From Favolaschia claudopus (taxonomy: Eukaryota; Basidiomycota; Agaricomycetes; Agaricales; Mycenaceae): a DNA stretch of 64,000 bases. The translations under genes were made by a program, and so were the position numbers. This document shows positions 43,529 through 54,787 of the stretch, one piece after another. The notes under the pieces were generated by a model, which saw only the letters and a program-made list of their open reading frames with translations, did no database searches and was not told where the DNA came from. The stretch lies in the NCBI GenBank assembly GCA_037176885.1, contig JAWWNJ010000004.1, forward strand, positions 1,240,001 through 1,304,000, given 5' to 3'. How positions within the stretch are numbered: position 1 is the stretch's first letter; each line of letters begins with the position of its first letter.

Positions 43529-46500
43529 TTATCTGCGTATACAACGAATGATCTCTTCTACATTGTCCCGTATTTCCCACCGAGATTCCTGTAAGAACAG
43601 CATCGTCGGGTATTTTGCCTCGACTGTCATCGAAAGCGCCAACCAGACAACATCGGCATTATTGGCACCAGCTGCGATAAAGAACTCCCGAGCACAACGC
43701 TGGAGTTCTTCATGAGTGTGTTTATGCAAAAAACGTCGAAAAGCTAAAGAAGCCTGCCAAAGAGGTGCATCTTGAGCCTGAACTCCTTTCATTGTGGCCG
43801 TCATGCTTTTGAGGAATGATTTGTACAGTCGATGGGAATGTGTGTACGCAGACTCCGTTCCAACGGCCCCATGGCCCCGTCGAGACAATGCGTTGGCTGA
43901 ATCCGCGGTATCGAGTTTGGCCAGCATAGACCGGAAACGGGGCCAAACGTCGTTCCACATCCGTCGATACATGAAGCTCCCTGCATAGGTGACTAGGGCT
44001 TCCAACAGAGATGCTGCAGCGGCCACGACGAAAGTCTCGGAATCCGCGAGTCGATTGAGAATAAACGGCCACGCTGAATGTATCGATGGGAGGAGGGCTG
44101 ATTCCGGTAGAACAGGGACAGAAGCAGCGAGCAATGTTAGGATGCGTGCACGAATTCCGGCGGAACCATGAGTTAGAAAATAGAGCGATCGAATCACAAT
44201 CTGTTTTGTAAGAATCTGAGTGGGCGTGGAAGGAGGATCCTCATCGATTGATGACTGTGGTTGTGGCACTTCGCTCGCAGATGGCTCCGTATCAAAGCCT
44301 TCAAAGTCGTCCAAGGTAGTATTCTCCTGTCTACGAGGAAACCAAACGAAAAACCCCTCGAGTACCTCCTCGTCGCGAGGCAAATGGAGGGAAGGGGAAG
44401 GAGGTCGTGGCACATCGTCGTGCATTGCTGCTTCCTCAACTTCAATGACTTTGATCACTTCTGCCAAGACCTCAACTAGTCCTTCGACAATCACATCATA
44501 GCCATGGAACTCGTCAAGACGATCGAAACACTCCTCGACCACATCTGTAGCTTTCTCTACAACTCCAGCACCAACGAGTCGGATGAGAACGAGAAGCACC
44601 TTGGTTGCATCGACGTCTAACCATCGGCGGGTCAACCGCCGGGCCACGGCGTCCAATGCATAGTCGAAGTTTGAAAGCAGCAGGTTCGCGGATGAAGCAT
44701 AGGATGCGCTAAGAGTTATGAAGTTGAGGGTTGCCAGCGCCGTAGATGATAGATGATAGACGGCGGATACAAGAGACTGCAAGACGGGATATAGAATGTA
44801 GATGAGCAGAGAAGTGGTGCGAGCCTGAAGTATACCGGCCAAAACTGCGAGAAGTTGCAGACAAAGAGTTTTGTGCAAAATAGGCTGGCTGACATTATTC
44901 TGGGGCTTTGTCGAAGACGCTTGAACTATTTTCAATGTGTCAGGAATGGAGTTCAGGCCTTTCACATGTTGCACGGTTAGAGGGACATCCTCGTCTGGTA
45001 CTTCGGCTTCCTCTTTGCGAACGTCAAGATCATCCACATGGTCCCACAATTCTGCGATACTTTTGGCGAAGGATCGGCTGAGTTTCTCGAGTTTCCGTGT
45101 TCTGTTGCGAGCCAAGGGATCCCCCGTGCTTCCTGATAGAATGGAGATATCGGCCACCCCCTCTAACAGACGACAAGCACACCACAAGGCAGCAATTGCA
45201 CGACTACTGGTTCCATTGTGACCAACGTTCACGAACCATTCGACTGCATAGAGACAGTCATCGCCAGCTGCCTGCCCAAGACGGTGAAACATTCGGATCA
45301 GAGCATCATATGCGCTGCGGGTTGACACATTTTTCAATGTTAATTCCGGGAAGACAATGTCCGCAGAACTATCCACTTCCTGCTCGAGCATGAGCTGAGC
45401 TGCAGACGTTCCTGAAACGACGAAAAGGGGTTCGTTGATCTCCAGAACAGATAGTAACCTCCATCCCCAACGCTCAATTCCTCCAGTAGGGCCAAGAAGC
45501 GCACCAAGCCCATGAGAGATTTGCGTGATTCCGGGTAACTCGTCATCGGGGGAGGCGAGAGCACCAACGGCTTCAATGAGGCCAGCCACATGCTCTACCT
45601 TCGAATCAGCATGCGACGAAAGGAGTCGGGGCAGGCTCGAAATATTGTCCCTGGTGCTATGCATGAGAGTTTGCAATAAAGGCTGTCGAGCCCTGGTTTG
45701 GGAGGTCAACAGTGTGTGCAAGTGACTGCGAGCTGTTCTAGAGACATCGGGAACGGGGGAAACCGAGAGCGACAGGAGAAAGGAAAGCAATAGTGGTTGG
45801 CTCTGAGGTAAAGTCAAGGGGGTGGCAACTATAACCGCTGATGAAAAATCCGCGAGAGCCAAGAGCGCAGAAGGCGTCGTGTGGGAAACCAAGGGGGTGA
45901 GCGTGTTGATTGCGATGTGCAGCTGCGCGGACGTTCCCCGCAGCCATGACACTGTTCGCGTAGTAAGAAAAGGCGCTGCGTTGGGGGAAGTTTCACTAGG
46001 TTGCGGGTGGACTAGGTCTGATAGCGCTTCCAGATCATCCACATGGTGAACAACTCCGTCTCGCAAACAAACATCGTCTCCAATAGCGTTGACTATGACT
46101 GCCTGCATCACTTTCAATGCCCCCGCTACCGTGACACCTTTGGCCCATCCGAGGCCACTAGGTTTTCCTTGGGTCAATTTCGTCATGGTGCTCACGACGC
46201 CAGGTAGAACGGATGTTACCAAAGTATCGGGGAAGTATATGGAGATAAGGAGGTACAACAAGTCGAGGGAGACGAGCTGCAGGGAGAGTAATTGGGACGC
46301 CGCGGTCGTCAAAAGAGAATCCAAGGTTTGGCCGAGTATTGGAGTAAAGCGTTGGGAAGACGTAGTCTCTCGGAATTCTGCCAGCCGAGTGGAGGCAGGC
46401 TTGAGACCGGGACGTTCTTCTTCGTCATCCCTAAGGCGAAGTAAGGCAAAGAGACATTGAGCCGCTGCATCCTTGGTTTCTTCGTCGCGTTTTTTTGCGG

Positions 46501-46931
46501 CACCCTTCCCTTCGATGTCGCCGACCACTGAGCCGCATAACATGAATATCTGCTCCCATACTTTGAGGTCACAACTCCACCACCAATCGTCGCAAAGGAC
46601 CTTCAGATTGAGAAGGATTTTTTCTAAAATTTGATCTGGGATCGCAGCAGATTTGTTGCGGGAGAGGATGGTCGAGAGAGGAAAGAATGTGTACGATATC
46701 AAGGATGAATCGAGTAGGGTTCGTGATTGCTTGACATCGCGCAGGATTGAGAGAAGATCTCCAAGTAGTATGGAAGCTTTGGGAATGGTCGACGGCGTCA
46801 AGAGCGAGGTCCCAAGTAACGCAACACACACTGGCTTAAGCTGGAGCTACACTCAGTATCCAATACATAAAGAAGATGATGTTTGGACCGACTCGTTGAA
46901 ATATTATTTGCGACGCGTCCTGGGCATTCAT
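43529..46931 (-). CDS. TTI1: TEL2-interacting protein 1 (TTI1), HEAT-repeat protein
   Basis: Two exons (46931-46893 and 46846-43529, intron 46 nt) encode 1118 residues, near the usual TTI1 size. The 13-codon first exon joins in frame as MNAQDASQIIFQR then LQLKPVCVALLG, the typical N-terminus. The body is helical and Leu/Ala-rich like HEAT repeats throughout. A conserved C-terminal half contains VIRSLYFLTHGSAGIRARIL and PFILNRLADSETFVVAAAAS. Acidic low-complexity breaks appear near residues 870-900. TTI1 forms the TTT complex with TEL2 and TTI2, which helps HSP90 fold and assemble PIKK kinases such as TOR, ATM and ATR. A 3.3-kb exon without introns stands out among intron-rich neighbours. Confidence 0.9.
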
Positions 46932-47156
46932 GACGGGATTTGTTCATCGTTGTGGTCGTAAAGACGAACCCTAACCCCATCCTGGGGGCAGATGATTGCC
47001 GCGGACACGTGCTGTGCTTGGACTTGGCAACCTCGCGTTCTCCCACCTTCTCCCACCCATACTGAGCCTCACTGTAATACTCAGAGGAACCTGCACCGAT
47101 CTGCTTGTTCAACATTGCTTTGCTGGGAATATCTGGTGCCTCACGATTGCTTGGAA
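46932..47156. promoter_or_regulatory. Divergent promoter region between TTI1 and the coiled-coil gene
   Basis: 225 bp separate the two start codons. Both core promoters must lie here. No TATA box was obvious. Confidence 0.5.
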
Positions 47157-48996
47157 ATGTCCTCCGATCACGACAGGGACCTACCTCCACTGCCAATACG
47201 GCCGCCCGAGATTTCTGACCCAGCAACTGGGACGGAGCGCGATCCAGGCGTAGGAACATCTCGCAGGCACTCGCATCGGTCTAAAGTAACGGCATCGGTC
47301 AACCTGAAGGATCTAGCGGCGTTTCTAGTAATTGAACAGAAAGAGCATCGAGAAACGCAGCGCGAACTTCAACGCGTCAGGGAACAACTTCGACGGGAGA
47401 CGTATCGTGCCGATGAGGCCGAACAGAATGTTCTACTAGCTACCGAGCGCCTGAAGAGTATCAATGAAGCCAGGTACACATTCATTGGTTCCAGGTGGAT
47501 ATCAAGTCTGACAAGTTCATTCAGATTGGCTGCTGAGCGAGAAGCTCAGCGCGCCAACGAATCACTCAGGTAGCCTCCTAGACTGTTTTCGTCTTGTCCC
47601 ATGTTCTGACTTTCTGTAGCCTTTATAAAGCTCAGACGCAGATCATCCAGAGTGAAATCCTGCGCGCTCAGGCTGTGTTCGATATTGTCGAAAAGGAACG
47701 TTACGAGGCCGAGGTCGCAGGAGCGAAATCTAGGACTGAAGCTCGACGACTGAATGAACAGCTGAAAATATACCTGGCAAGAGAAGAAGGAAGGCGCCTT
47801 GGAATCAAAGAAGGCTTCGATGCAGGTCAAATTGGCTCATTAACTATAGGTGGAACTACTGTGTCCCCGTCAAGAGTCAACGGCACTCAATTATATGACT
47901 ATTATGACACTGCGACGTTACAAAGGCCACACTCGCCAGACCACGCTACTCCTCCCGACAACCCTCGTGAGCCTTCTCCGCCCCTAGTTGTTCCACCACC
48001 TGCGCGAGACACTCCCGCACCCTTGCCCATACCAATCCCACAAACAGCTCCAGCCCCAGCTCCCGTAAATCCTCCATTATCACCTCTATTTACCCCATTT
48101 CACGATGTTCATCCAATCATTGTGCATAACGCCGTACCCCATCCGCAGCACGAGCACGTCGATGTACCTCCCGACGGATTCATCCCCACGACCGGTCCTG
48201 ATGGAGTGGTTCTCCTCCCCCCCGCTCACGAATTTTCCCTGCCTCACGATTCGAGTCTATCCAGAGGCAATGAAAACAGGATGGCGCAAGACCCAGTCGT
48301 ATCTCCTATTCCCAACGGACACAAGCATGCGGCGCCATCAGTCAGGGCGGAGAGTGTACGACGCCCCCCTTCAATTGTATGTGTTGATTGCGCTTGGTCC
48401 CACAATACCATTCATTTCGCATATCCTCTAGGCTGGCTCAAGTCATCGCCCCGACCGTCAGTTTTTGCAACGCCCGCCTTCGACGTCGACCTCCTCTTTG
48501 CTTCGTGCGGTCAACGAATCTTCTGATGCAATTTCCATCAAAATACACCCTCCGGTGCGTAGGCTCTGACGGTCCATAATTCTCCACTCAATGACTGCTT
48601 TTCATGCAGTCTCGAGGATCGTATGCCTCTTCAGATCAGATAGGGAGCCCGTCCAAGATAGTTAACAAGTTCGCTCCAAAGGACAGGCGGTCAGTTTCGC
48701 AATCAAACAGACCTGAATCCAGCGTCTCCGGCACAACTTCAATCGCATACGTTCCTTTGGGTTTCCAATCCAACTCCAGTGGCCCCGCGCCATCCCCAAT
48801 GCCTGGCGCGTACACATCCGCCACCGAGGGTTTTGCTAATCCTGATGTGGATTATCATTCATTCAATATCATGCCCCGAGCTCGCGCGGCAGACCACGAG
48901 AGCTTGACGAGCACGCCGGATACGCTAACCACCCCGCCTGAACTACGACACGACCAATCTCTCCAATCACCACGGTCCTACGGTCGACCCGGATAA
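47157..48996 (+). CDS. Coiled-coil protein with long proline-rich disordered region, function unknown
   Basis: Exons 47157-47473, 47526-47570, 47620-48376, 48432-48554 and 48610-48996 encode 542 residues. After a charged N-terminus, residues about 50-210 form one long heptad-type coil (EQKEHRETQRELQRVREQLR, ERLKSINEARLAAEREAQRA, AGAKSRTEARRLNEQLKIYL). The rest is Pro/Ser-rich and probably disordered, with SPSK-type and RPPS motifs that could be phosphorylated. I do not recognise a named family, though coils followed by such tails are common in basidiomycete scaffold proteins. It is divergent from TTI1 and converges on SPP2 with 103 nt between stop codons. Confidence 0.8.
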
Positions 48997-49099
48997 AATA
49001 CAACCGCATGAGCAGTCGTATGAAATCCACCGATGCCTAGCCCGTACAATAAGCTGTAAAATCTAGATATACATAGAAATTTAATGTACACCAGGTAAA

Positions 49100-50398
49100 T
49101 TATGCGTCGCGCCTCCTGTGGCTGCTCGACTCCCGTCTATCGTAGTCCCGTCTGCTCCGATTATCATAGTCCCGCCTTCGATCGTCATAGTTGGAATCCC
49201 GTCTAGAGTCTCGCCTGCGATCGTCGTCGTATTTGGAGCGACGAGCGGGGGACCGAGAGCGCGACCTTCTACGAGAAACACTCTCGGAGTCATTCTCTCG
49301 CCTGGGAGATCGTGCCCTCTCGTCCCTGCTAGAATCCCTCCGGTCTGAAGACCTCTCTTCCCTATCCTGTTTCACAACAGGCACGTAGCGGCGCTCCGGA
49401 CGCTTGCTGCCTTTTTTCTTGGACCCATCATCAAAGACCTCCTGCTCTTTGGCACCGATTCCCAACAGCGCCGGTCGTGCCTCCGGCAGGTAGGGCTGCA
49501 CTAAACCCTTTCCAGGTTTCCTCGAAGCAGCCGTCCCCTCTTTCCAGCCCATACCACGGAGTAATGCCAGGCCGAACTGCTCGACGGGAACGCGGTTATA
49601 GTCATCCAAGGTCGCTGCGTCGGGGAGTTCGTCAACATCCTGCTTGTAGGCGTCCGCCTCAGACATTGGAGTTGGAATGATATTCAGCACAGAGTTTGAG
49701 TTGCCCAGACCATCGGCTGCAGCCAATATTGCACGCAAAGCCTTTTGGTCCTCTGTCTCCTCTTCTTCCGCTTTGACGTCGACCATTTCGACCTCTTCCG
49801 TCTGCACAACTTCGGCATCATCCTGTTCCTCCTCCTGCTTCTCCTGCTTCACCCGCACTTGCAGCCCAGACAGCACAGGACCGGAATTTATCGTATCTCT
49901 TGTCCCGAGACCGCCCACGCTTCCATCGGTGCCGGTGGCAGCCTTTGCGGATTGTGGGACGAACTGGGAGGCAGTACGCCGCTTACGGGCCTGCTCTCTC
50001 CAATCGCGATTCTTGAGCGCGGGAATGATAAGGGGGCCCTGAGGAACTTTTTTGCGTGCATGGACACTAGAATGAGAGAAGTTGTCGAAGGATACTGACG
50101 TGAGTTGAGACGACTGTAAACCAAGTGAGGAAAGAACACACCGCTGAGCGCCCATAGCGTCGAAAGCAGAGACGAGTTCGTCTTGTGGTTCGTCGTCCTC
50201 GTCGCTCGAGTCCGGTTCATGGTAGCTAGCGGGCGATGCAGTACGACTGCGACTCAATGGACTGCCCGGTGCCGAGTCTTGTGCTACGAGATGACGGGGC
50301 AAAGCGGGTATTTTGAAATTTGAGTCGGATTCTGGGCCAGAGGAGGCATCCCTGGACAACGGAGTGGGTCTGCGGACAGTGAAGGAGACCTTGGACAT
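49100..50398 (-). CDS. SPP2: Pre-mRNA-splicing factor SPP2/GPKOW-like
   Basis: Exons 50398-50142 and 50066-49100 (intron 75 nt) encode 407 residues. An acidic Ser-rich N-terminus is followed by KKVPQGPLIIPALKNRDWRE. The diagnostic G-patch-like block is DYNRVPVEQFGLALLRGMGW (about residues 265-284), followed by KEGTAASRKPGKGLVQPYLP. The C-terminus is a long Arg/Asp/Ser-rich tail with many RRD and RDY repeats. SPP2 binds and activates the DEAH helicase PRP2 for the first catalytic step of splicing in the nucleus. The Arg-rich tail is longer than in yeast and resembles metazoan SR-type tails. Only 36 bp separate its start codon from that of ISA2. Confidence 0.9.
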   Translation of the reverse strand: MSKVSFTVRRPTPLSRDASSGPESDSNFKIPALPRHLVAQDSAPGSPLSRSRTASPASYHEPDSSDEDDEPQDELVSAFDAMGAQRCVLSSLGLQSSQLTSVSFDNFSHSSVHARKKVPQGPLIIPALKNRDWREQARKRRTASQFVPQSAKAATGTDGSVGGLGTRDTINSGPVLSGLQVRVKQEKQEEEQDDAEVVQTEEVEMVDVKAEEEETEDQKALRAILAAADGLGNSNSVLNIIPTPMSEADAYKQDVDELPDAATLDDYNRVPVEQFGLALLRGMGWKEGTAASRKPGKGLVQPYLPEARPALLGIGAKEQEVFDDGSKKKGSKRPERRYVPVVKQDREERSSDRRDSSRDERARSPRRENDSESVSRRRSRSRSPARRSKYDDDRRRDSRRDSNYDDRRRDYDNRSRRDYDRRESSSHRRRDA

Positions 50399-50434
50399 TG
50401 TGGTGGTTGAGTTCAAGAAAGGTTGTGTTGATCA
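50399..50434. promoter_or_regulatory. 36-bp gap between divergent start codons of SPP2 and ISA2
   Basis: The two ATGs face away from each other with only 36 bp between them. Each gene's transcription start therefore probably lies within this gap or inside the opposite gene's 5' end. Confidence 0.55.
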
Positions 50435-51100
50435 ATGTTTGCTTTGCTGACTCTAATGTTGTCTCTTACTCTTCGCGCTTCTGTGCGCGCCGTCGCGTCT
50501 CCCTCTCGCACCCCCACCTTGCTCGCTTCCTCGTCAAGGAGAGCTGCTTCCAATCTTCCCTCTCGACCACCCGCTCAACCCACTGTCCTACTCTCGTCGC
50601 CAAGTGCAGAACAATTGGCACAAGAAGAAATTGATGTAGAACCTTTACCTTCGGAACAGGCGCAAATCATCCTAACAGACAGAGCCGCTGAAGTAAGTCT
50701 AACACTGGCCAGGCGCTACCATGCTCCAGCTTTCGTCAGCAACTTCGTTCCATGTCAGCACGGCAAGCAGACCCCAACGCCGCACTGCGAATAGCAGTCG
50801 AGTCTGGCGGATGTCATGGCTATCAGTACAAGATGGACCTTGCGAAAAGTCAAGCATTAGATGATTAGTACGTCCCCTGCTCACACCCGCAAGATGCGAG
50901 TAAATACGCTTTGCAGTCACTTTAGCCATCCAACGGTCAAACCCTCGAACATACTGGTTGACGCCATCTCTCTCTCGCTTCTGAATGGGTCAACCGTTGA
51001 CTATGCTACGGAGCTCATCGGCAGCAGCTTCCGCGTGGTGGATAATCCGCATGCCAAAGGGAGTGGATGCGGATGCGGCGTCAGCTGGGAGCTCAAATAG
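50435..51100 (+). CDS. ISA2: Mitochondrial iron-sulfur cluster assembly protein ISA2/ISCA2
   Basis: Exons 50435-50692, 50740-50867 and 50917-51100 encode 189 residues. The N-terminus is basic and Ser/Arg/Ala-rich (RASVRAVASPSRTPTLLASS), a good mitochondrial presequence. The A-type carrier domain follows: ILTDRAAEQLRSMSARQ, then AVESGGCHGYQYKMDL, DAISLSLLNGSTVDYATELI, and the C-terminal NPHAKGSGCGCGVSWELK. The three cluster-binding cysteines (GGC and GCGCG) are present. ISA2 works with ISA1 and IBA57 in the matrix to mature [4Fe-4S] proteins such as aconitase and lipoate synthase. Confidence 0.95.
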
Positions 51101-51412
51101 TCTCAGCCGTCGGGACACCTTCACGGTCTGCCCTCGTCGTACTTGTTCACGAAACCCGCGCTATCCGCTTGGTTATTGTATTATTAGTGACCCCAAAACG
51201 ACGCATTGTCTATCGAGATAAAAAAGATGGGTGATATGTAAGAGGATGACGGAAACTGCGGCTAGAAGAGGTACAGGTGGTGGTGGTGGTGGTACGAAAT
51301 TCAACTACGATGTCCATGCCAGTTGAATTTTGAAAAAGTGCAAATCTGCGAGAAGCAAAGGGATACTAGAAAGTGGATCCAAACAAGAGGAACACGATAT
51401 ATCCTCACTGAC
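51101..51412. other. Convergent 3' region with a GGT run
   Basis: This stretch lies between the stops of ISA2 and the Rho gene. It contains a short GGTGGTGGTGGTGGTGGT-type run near 51276-51293 and otherwise no recognised feature. Confidence 0.5.
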
Positions 51413-52440
51413 CTAGCAGACAACACAGCAGCCGCCGCTTTCCTCTTTTTCCGGTACGCCCTTCCCGCTGCTTTTCCGCCTGTGATGCCGGTTTTCGCCT
51501 TGCACACCATCTCTCATCAGCATGCTGGCGCGTGTGGCCGTCTCGAACACTTCGTCCACGCCTTCAATTTTGAGTGCTGAGCATTCCTTGTACGCCCGCG
51601 CTCCAATCGTTTGAGCGATTCGCTCGCCTTGTTCGCGTGTAACCCAGGGGCAAGGTTCGCCTGTGGGAGGTGGTGCGTTCGGCCGGAGGTCGGCCTTGCA
51701 GCCTACGAGAATGACTGGAATTGTAGGCCCGCAAATGGAACGAACTTCTTCTATCCACTGCAACCACAGATAATGGGCGTAAATTGCAAATAGCGTTCAA
51801 CGTTTTGGGCAACGCACCTTTGTTTGCACGTTTTCCAGGGAATCGGGAGTGTCGAGAGCGAATGCGATGAGGATGACATGGGATTTGGAATAGGACATGG
51901 GTCGTAAGCGCTAAACAAACGCGTCATTCCCTTGTTCTGCGGCCATTTAACAAGCAGGCAAACCTCGTATTCTTCTTGACCGCTGCAGGACGAGTAAGAA
52001 CAGGGAGTTGAACAGAAGCTAGGTGTAAACGCACGCTGTATCCCAAAGAGCTAGCTGAACCGGTTTGTCATCGAGTCTGATTTCAGCGACGTAGTTGTCA
52101 AATACGGCTGGCAGAAGGGTAAGCTAAATCTTGGGACGGAACGGTGGTGTTAATCTCTTACTCGGTTGCTATGAATACCAAGTCAGTAAGAACTGCGAGA
52201 TAGTTGACAAGAAAGCGCACGTAGTCGCGGGGGAATTCGCCGAGTGCGAAAGAGCACAATAATGATGTCTTTCCGCAAGCACCTGTTTTGATATTTGTGA
52301 GTTCTTGAGGGCAAAGGGGGTGTCAGAATATTGCATGCCGTCTCCAACAATGACCAGTTTTCTTCGGATCTGGCGACGAGAGTGAGGGGGAGCGAGCAGA
52401 GAGAGATTGGGACACGACGGACAGGATTCGGGGACGACAT
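51413..52440 (-). CDS. Rho-family small GTPase (Rho2-like)
   Basis: Exons 52440-52423, 52369-52339, 52282-52221, 52168-52162 (7 nt), 52107-52035, 51982-51964 (19 nt), 51910-51818 and 51757-51413 encode 215 residues. The joined protein begins [19 protein letters not shown], then [20 protein letters not shown] (switch I), [20 protein letters not shown] (switch II), [11 protein letters not shown] and a SAL guanine loop. It ends GGCCVVC, a CaaX box with an extra upstream cysteine, so it should be prenylated and membrane-bound. The [15 protein letters not shown] insert helix resembles S. pombe Rho2. Rho2-type GTPases control cell polarity and alpha-glucan synthesis. The intron at 52283-52338 uses a GC donor. 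The tiny exons are required to keep both switch regions intact. Confidence 0.92.
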
Positions 52441-53669
52441 AGAAATTAAGAGGGAGGGTCCAAGCACGGAAAAAAAGCAAGAGTGGTCAAGGCCGAGCGA
52501 AAGCAAGTGTGTAGAGTATAAAGCAAAAACAAAGCCAAGTTGACCAAGTCGGTGGGTGTTATAACAGAATCGCCTTGTCAGTGGGGGGCTGTGATACCGG
52601 CCTTCTTTTACGTAATTAGTACACTGACGTCGTTGAACAGCTGCATTATAATATTTCCTTCTCTATCGCAATATATTCCAATCCATCTCACCATTCCTCC
52701 GCAATTTTCCCCTCCCAATCTCACTGTCCTGCAGTATTTTTTGAGGATGTCTCTGCATCGGACCATGGAGCAAAAATAAATGGTCGGTCTAAGAACGCCT
52801 TGCGCATCGGTTCATGTTCACGTCCGGGCTGGGCCGCCGCAATTTTCATGAGAAACATCCGTCTGGCTGTGGAGGCGTGATCCTGTTTATCGTGCCATGT
52901 TCACGCGTAGAACTGGGCCCAGGGGCATAGAATCCCATCGCATGTTGGGCTATCATAAGTTCCAACCCAAAACTGTATCTTATCAAAAGTCGCCACAAGA
53001 ACTGCCTTTCTCACCGAGTTAAGATGGCGCGGTCCTCCGGCGTCTGTGAGTACAGGACTTTGCGAAGAGGCGAACGATGTGAAGATCGCCTTGTGTATTA
53101 TGGCAACCTCCAATTCCAAAGCATTCCAATAAGAGCCGAGGTCCAGCTCTTGCATGGATGCAGGCACAGAGGGTGCATGACACTCGCAATTAGGTTTTCA
53201 ACATACATACGCTGCCGAGAGTGAGATCCAGAGAAAAAAACATGGTGTGAAGAGTCAAGTGAAGAGTACACTGGGATCAAATCCCAGCACGATGCCGTCC
53301 AAGTAGATGGCGCCAAGGTCGTGCACAGTTAAGCGTACGATTGTGTTGCGAAGTGGGGTAGAACTCAAAAGGCAGGGGCTTGCGGAGGGCAGCAAAAATG
53401 AGGCAAATGACGTTTCGCATAACTTGAAGCCCGAGCGTCGGTATTACTTCCAGTTAACCAGCTTGTATAGGCAGCCAAGATTCAGCTGAGCACAGGGGCG
53501 ATGGCAGAATGTTGCGTTTTCCCGAGTTTCTCCATGCAGTGGAGTCTCGACTCTTCAAGTTTCGCAAATTGGTGGAAGGAAGGCAGGGACGGACCTCGGC
53601 CCGACCTCCGACACTCACAAACCACAGCCGACAAACGCAAACACCGTGACCGCGTCACCGAAAACTCCG
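52441..53669. other. 1.2-kb region without a supported gene
   Basis: This is the upstream region of the Rho gene and of CBP3. Frames of 60-90 codons on both strands show no motifs. No RNA gene was recognised. Confidence 0.45.
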
Positions 53670-54787
53670 ATGAGCTTGCGGCGCGTCTCTTTTGCGCCTG
53701 CAGTCCGTTTGCACCGTCCTTCATATCCTCTGCGCCACGTACGATTCTCGTCCGACAAGGGCAAGGGTCCCAACAATGTCGATAACTTGATACCGGAACG
53801 ACGCCCTACCTGGCTGACGCGCAAATTACAAGAGAACCCAAAAAATCTTGAGCGCTTCATCAAAATAACGAATGCCCTCGGCATGGGTTCCCCCAGCGTC
53901 AAAGCTACCAATAGAACCTTTGTTTTATACGAGCGCGTCTGTGCTATCAAGGCAGACGAAGAAAAACAGTTTTGGCAGGATGGTGAATGTGGTTTACTAC
54001 TTGAGCACCAAAAACTGGAGCTTACGGCCGCACACCAGAATGTTACCTACCGCCGACTTTTCAGTCTTGGTTTACCGTGATAACGCTGCATATCTGGATG
54101 ATGACGGTCCGATTCCGCGCTCTTCCCGATACATATGGTCGACGATATGGGGACTGTATCGTGGACCATTTTTTCCAGGATGTGGAGGATCGTGTTCGTG
54201 CCATTATGCAGCCCAGCCATGACCATCAGCCCTACATATTCACGTCGACGTTTTACGTGAATCCCAATGCTCCCAAGACTACAGACAAAAAGGAGCAGCT
54301 CGCGCGCGCGCCGGACCGGCTGGTAACCCAGCAGCTGAAGATTTTCAAAGAGCAGTGGACTGGGTTTGCTCTTTCGTTGGATCTAGGGCTCGTAAACGGG
54401 GACATGGAGCTGGCAGGAGCGGTCTGGCGCAATCTTCTTGGTGCTCGTGGTGCTTCAGGCATTGCGTTCCCCGGCGATCCGTCTGCGCCCACCTTCAGAC
54501 GTGCTGTCAATCTCACAGGCGGCCAGATCGTGAACCCAACCAAAGTCGACTTCGAGAAGGAGGCCGTGACGGACGATCAATCCGGTGTTCACGATTTTCC
54601 TCCCGCTGAGGCGGACAAATACCTCGCTTATCCCGAATTGATGCTCGACATCGTGCAATATATTCGACGGGAATTGGTGAGATTGGAAGCGTTGAGCGAC
54701 GAGGAGATTATAGACAGGGACTGGCGGGACCTCAGGTTTGGTTCTGTCAGGGACACCGTTAACCAAGAAGTACTTCCACCCTCATAA
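53670..54787 (+). CDS. CBP3: Ubiquinol-cytochrome c reductase assembly chaperone CBP3
   Basis: Exons 53670-53982 and 54039-54787 encode 353 residues. The N-terminus MSLRRVSFAPAVRLHRPSYP is a basic mitochondrial presequence. The chaperone domain reads DECYLPPTFQSWFTVITLHI, then TVRFRALPDTYGRRYGDCIV and FALSLDLGLVNGDMELAGAV, blocks typical of CBP3/UQCC1. CBP3 with CBP6 binds mitoribosomes and newly made cytochrome b, promoting its translation and insertion during complex III assembly. An acidic C-terminal region of about 100 residues (SDEEIIDRDWRDLRFG) follows. Confidence 0.92.

Noticed and set aside
12521..52440. Search for a biosynthetic, defence or CRISPR-type cluster
   Set aside because: Neighbouring genes are unrelated housekeeping functions with no core biosynthetic enzyme, no repeat-spacer array and no shared regulation visible, so no cluster is claimed.
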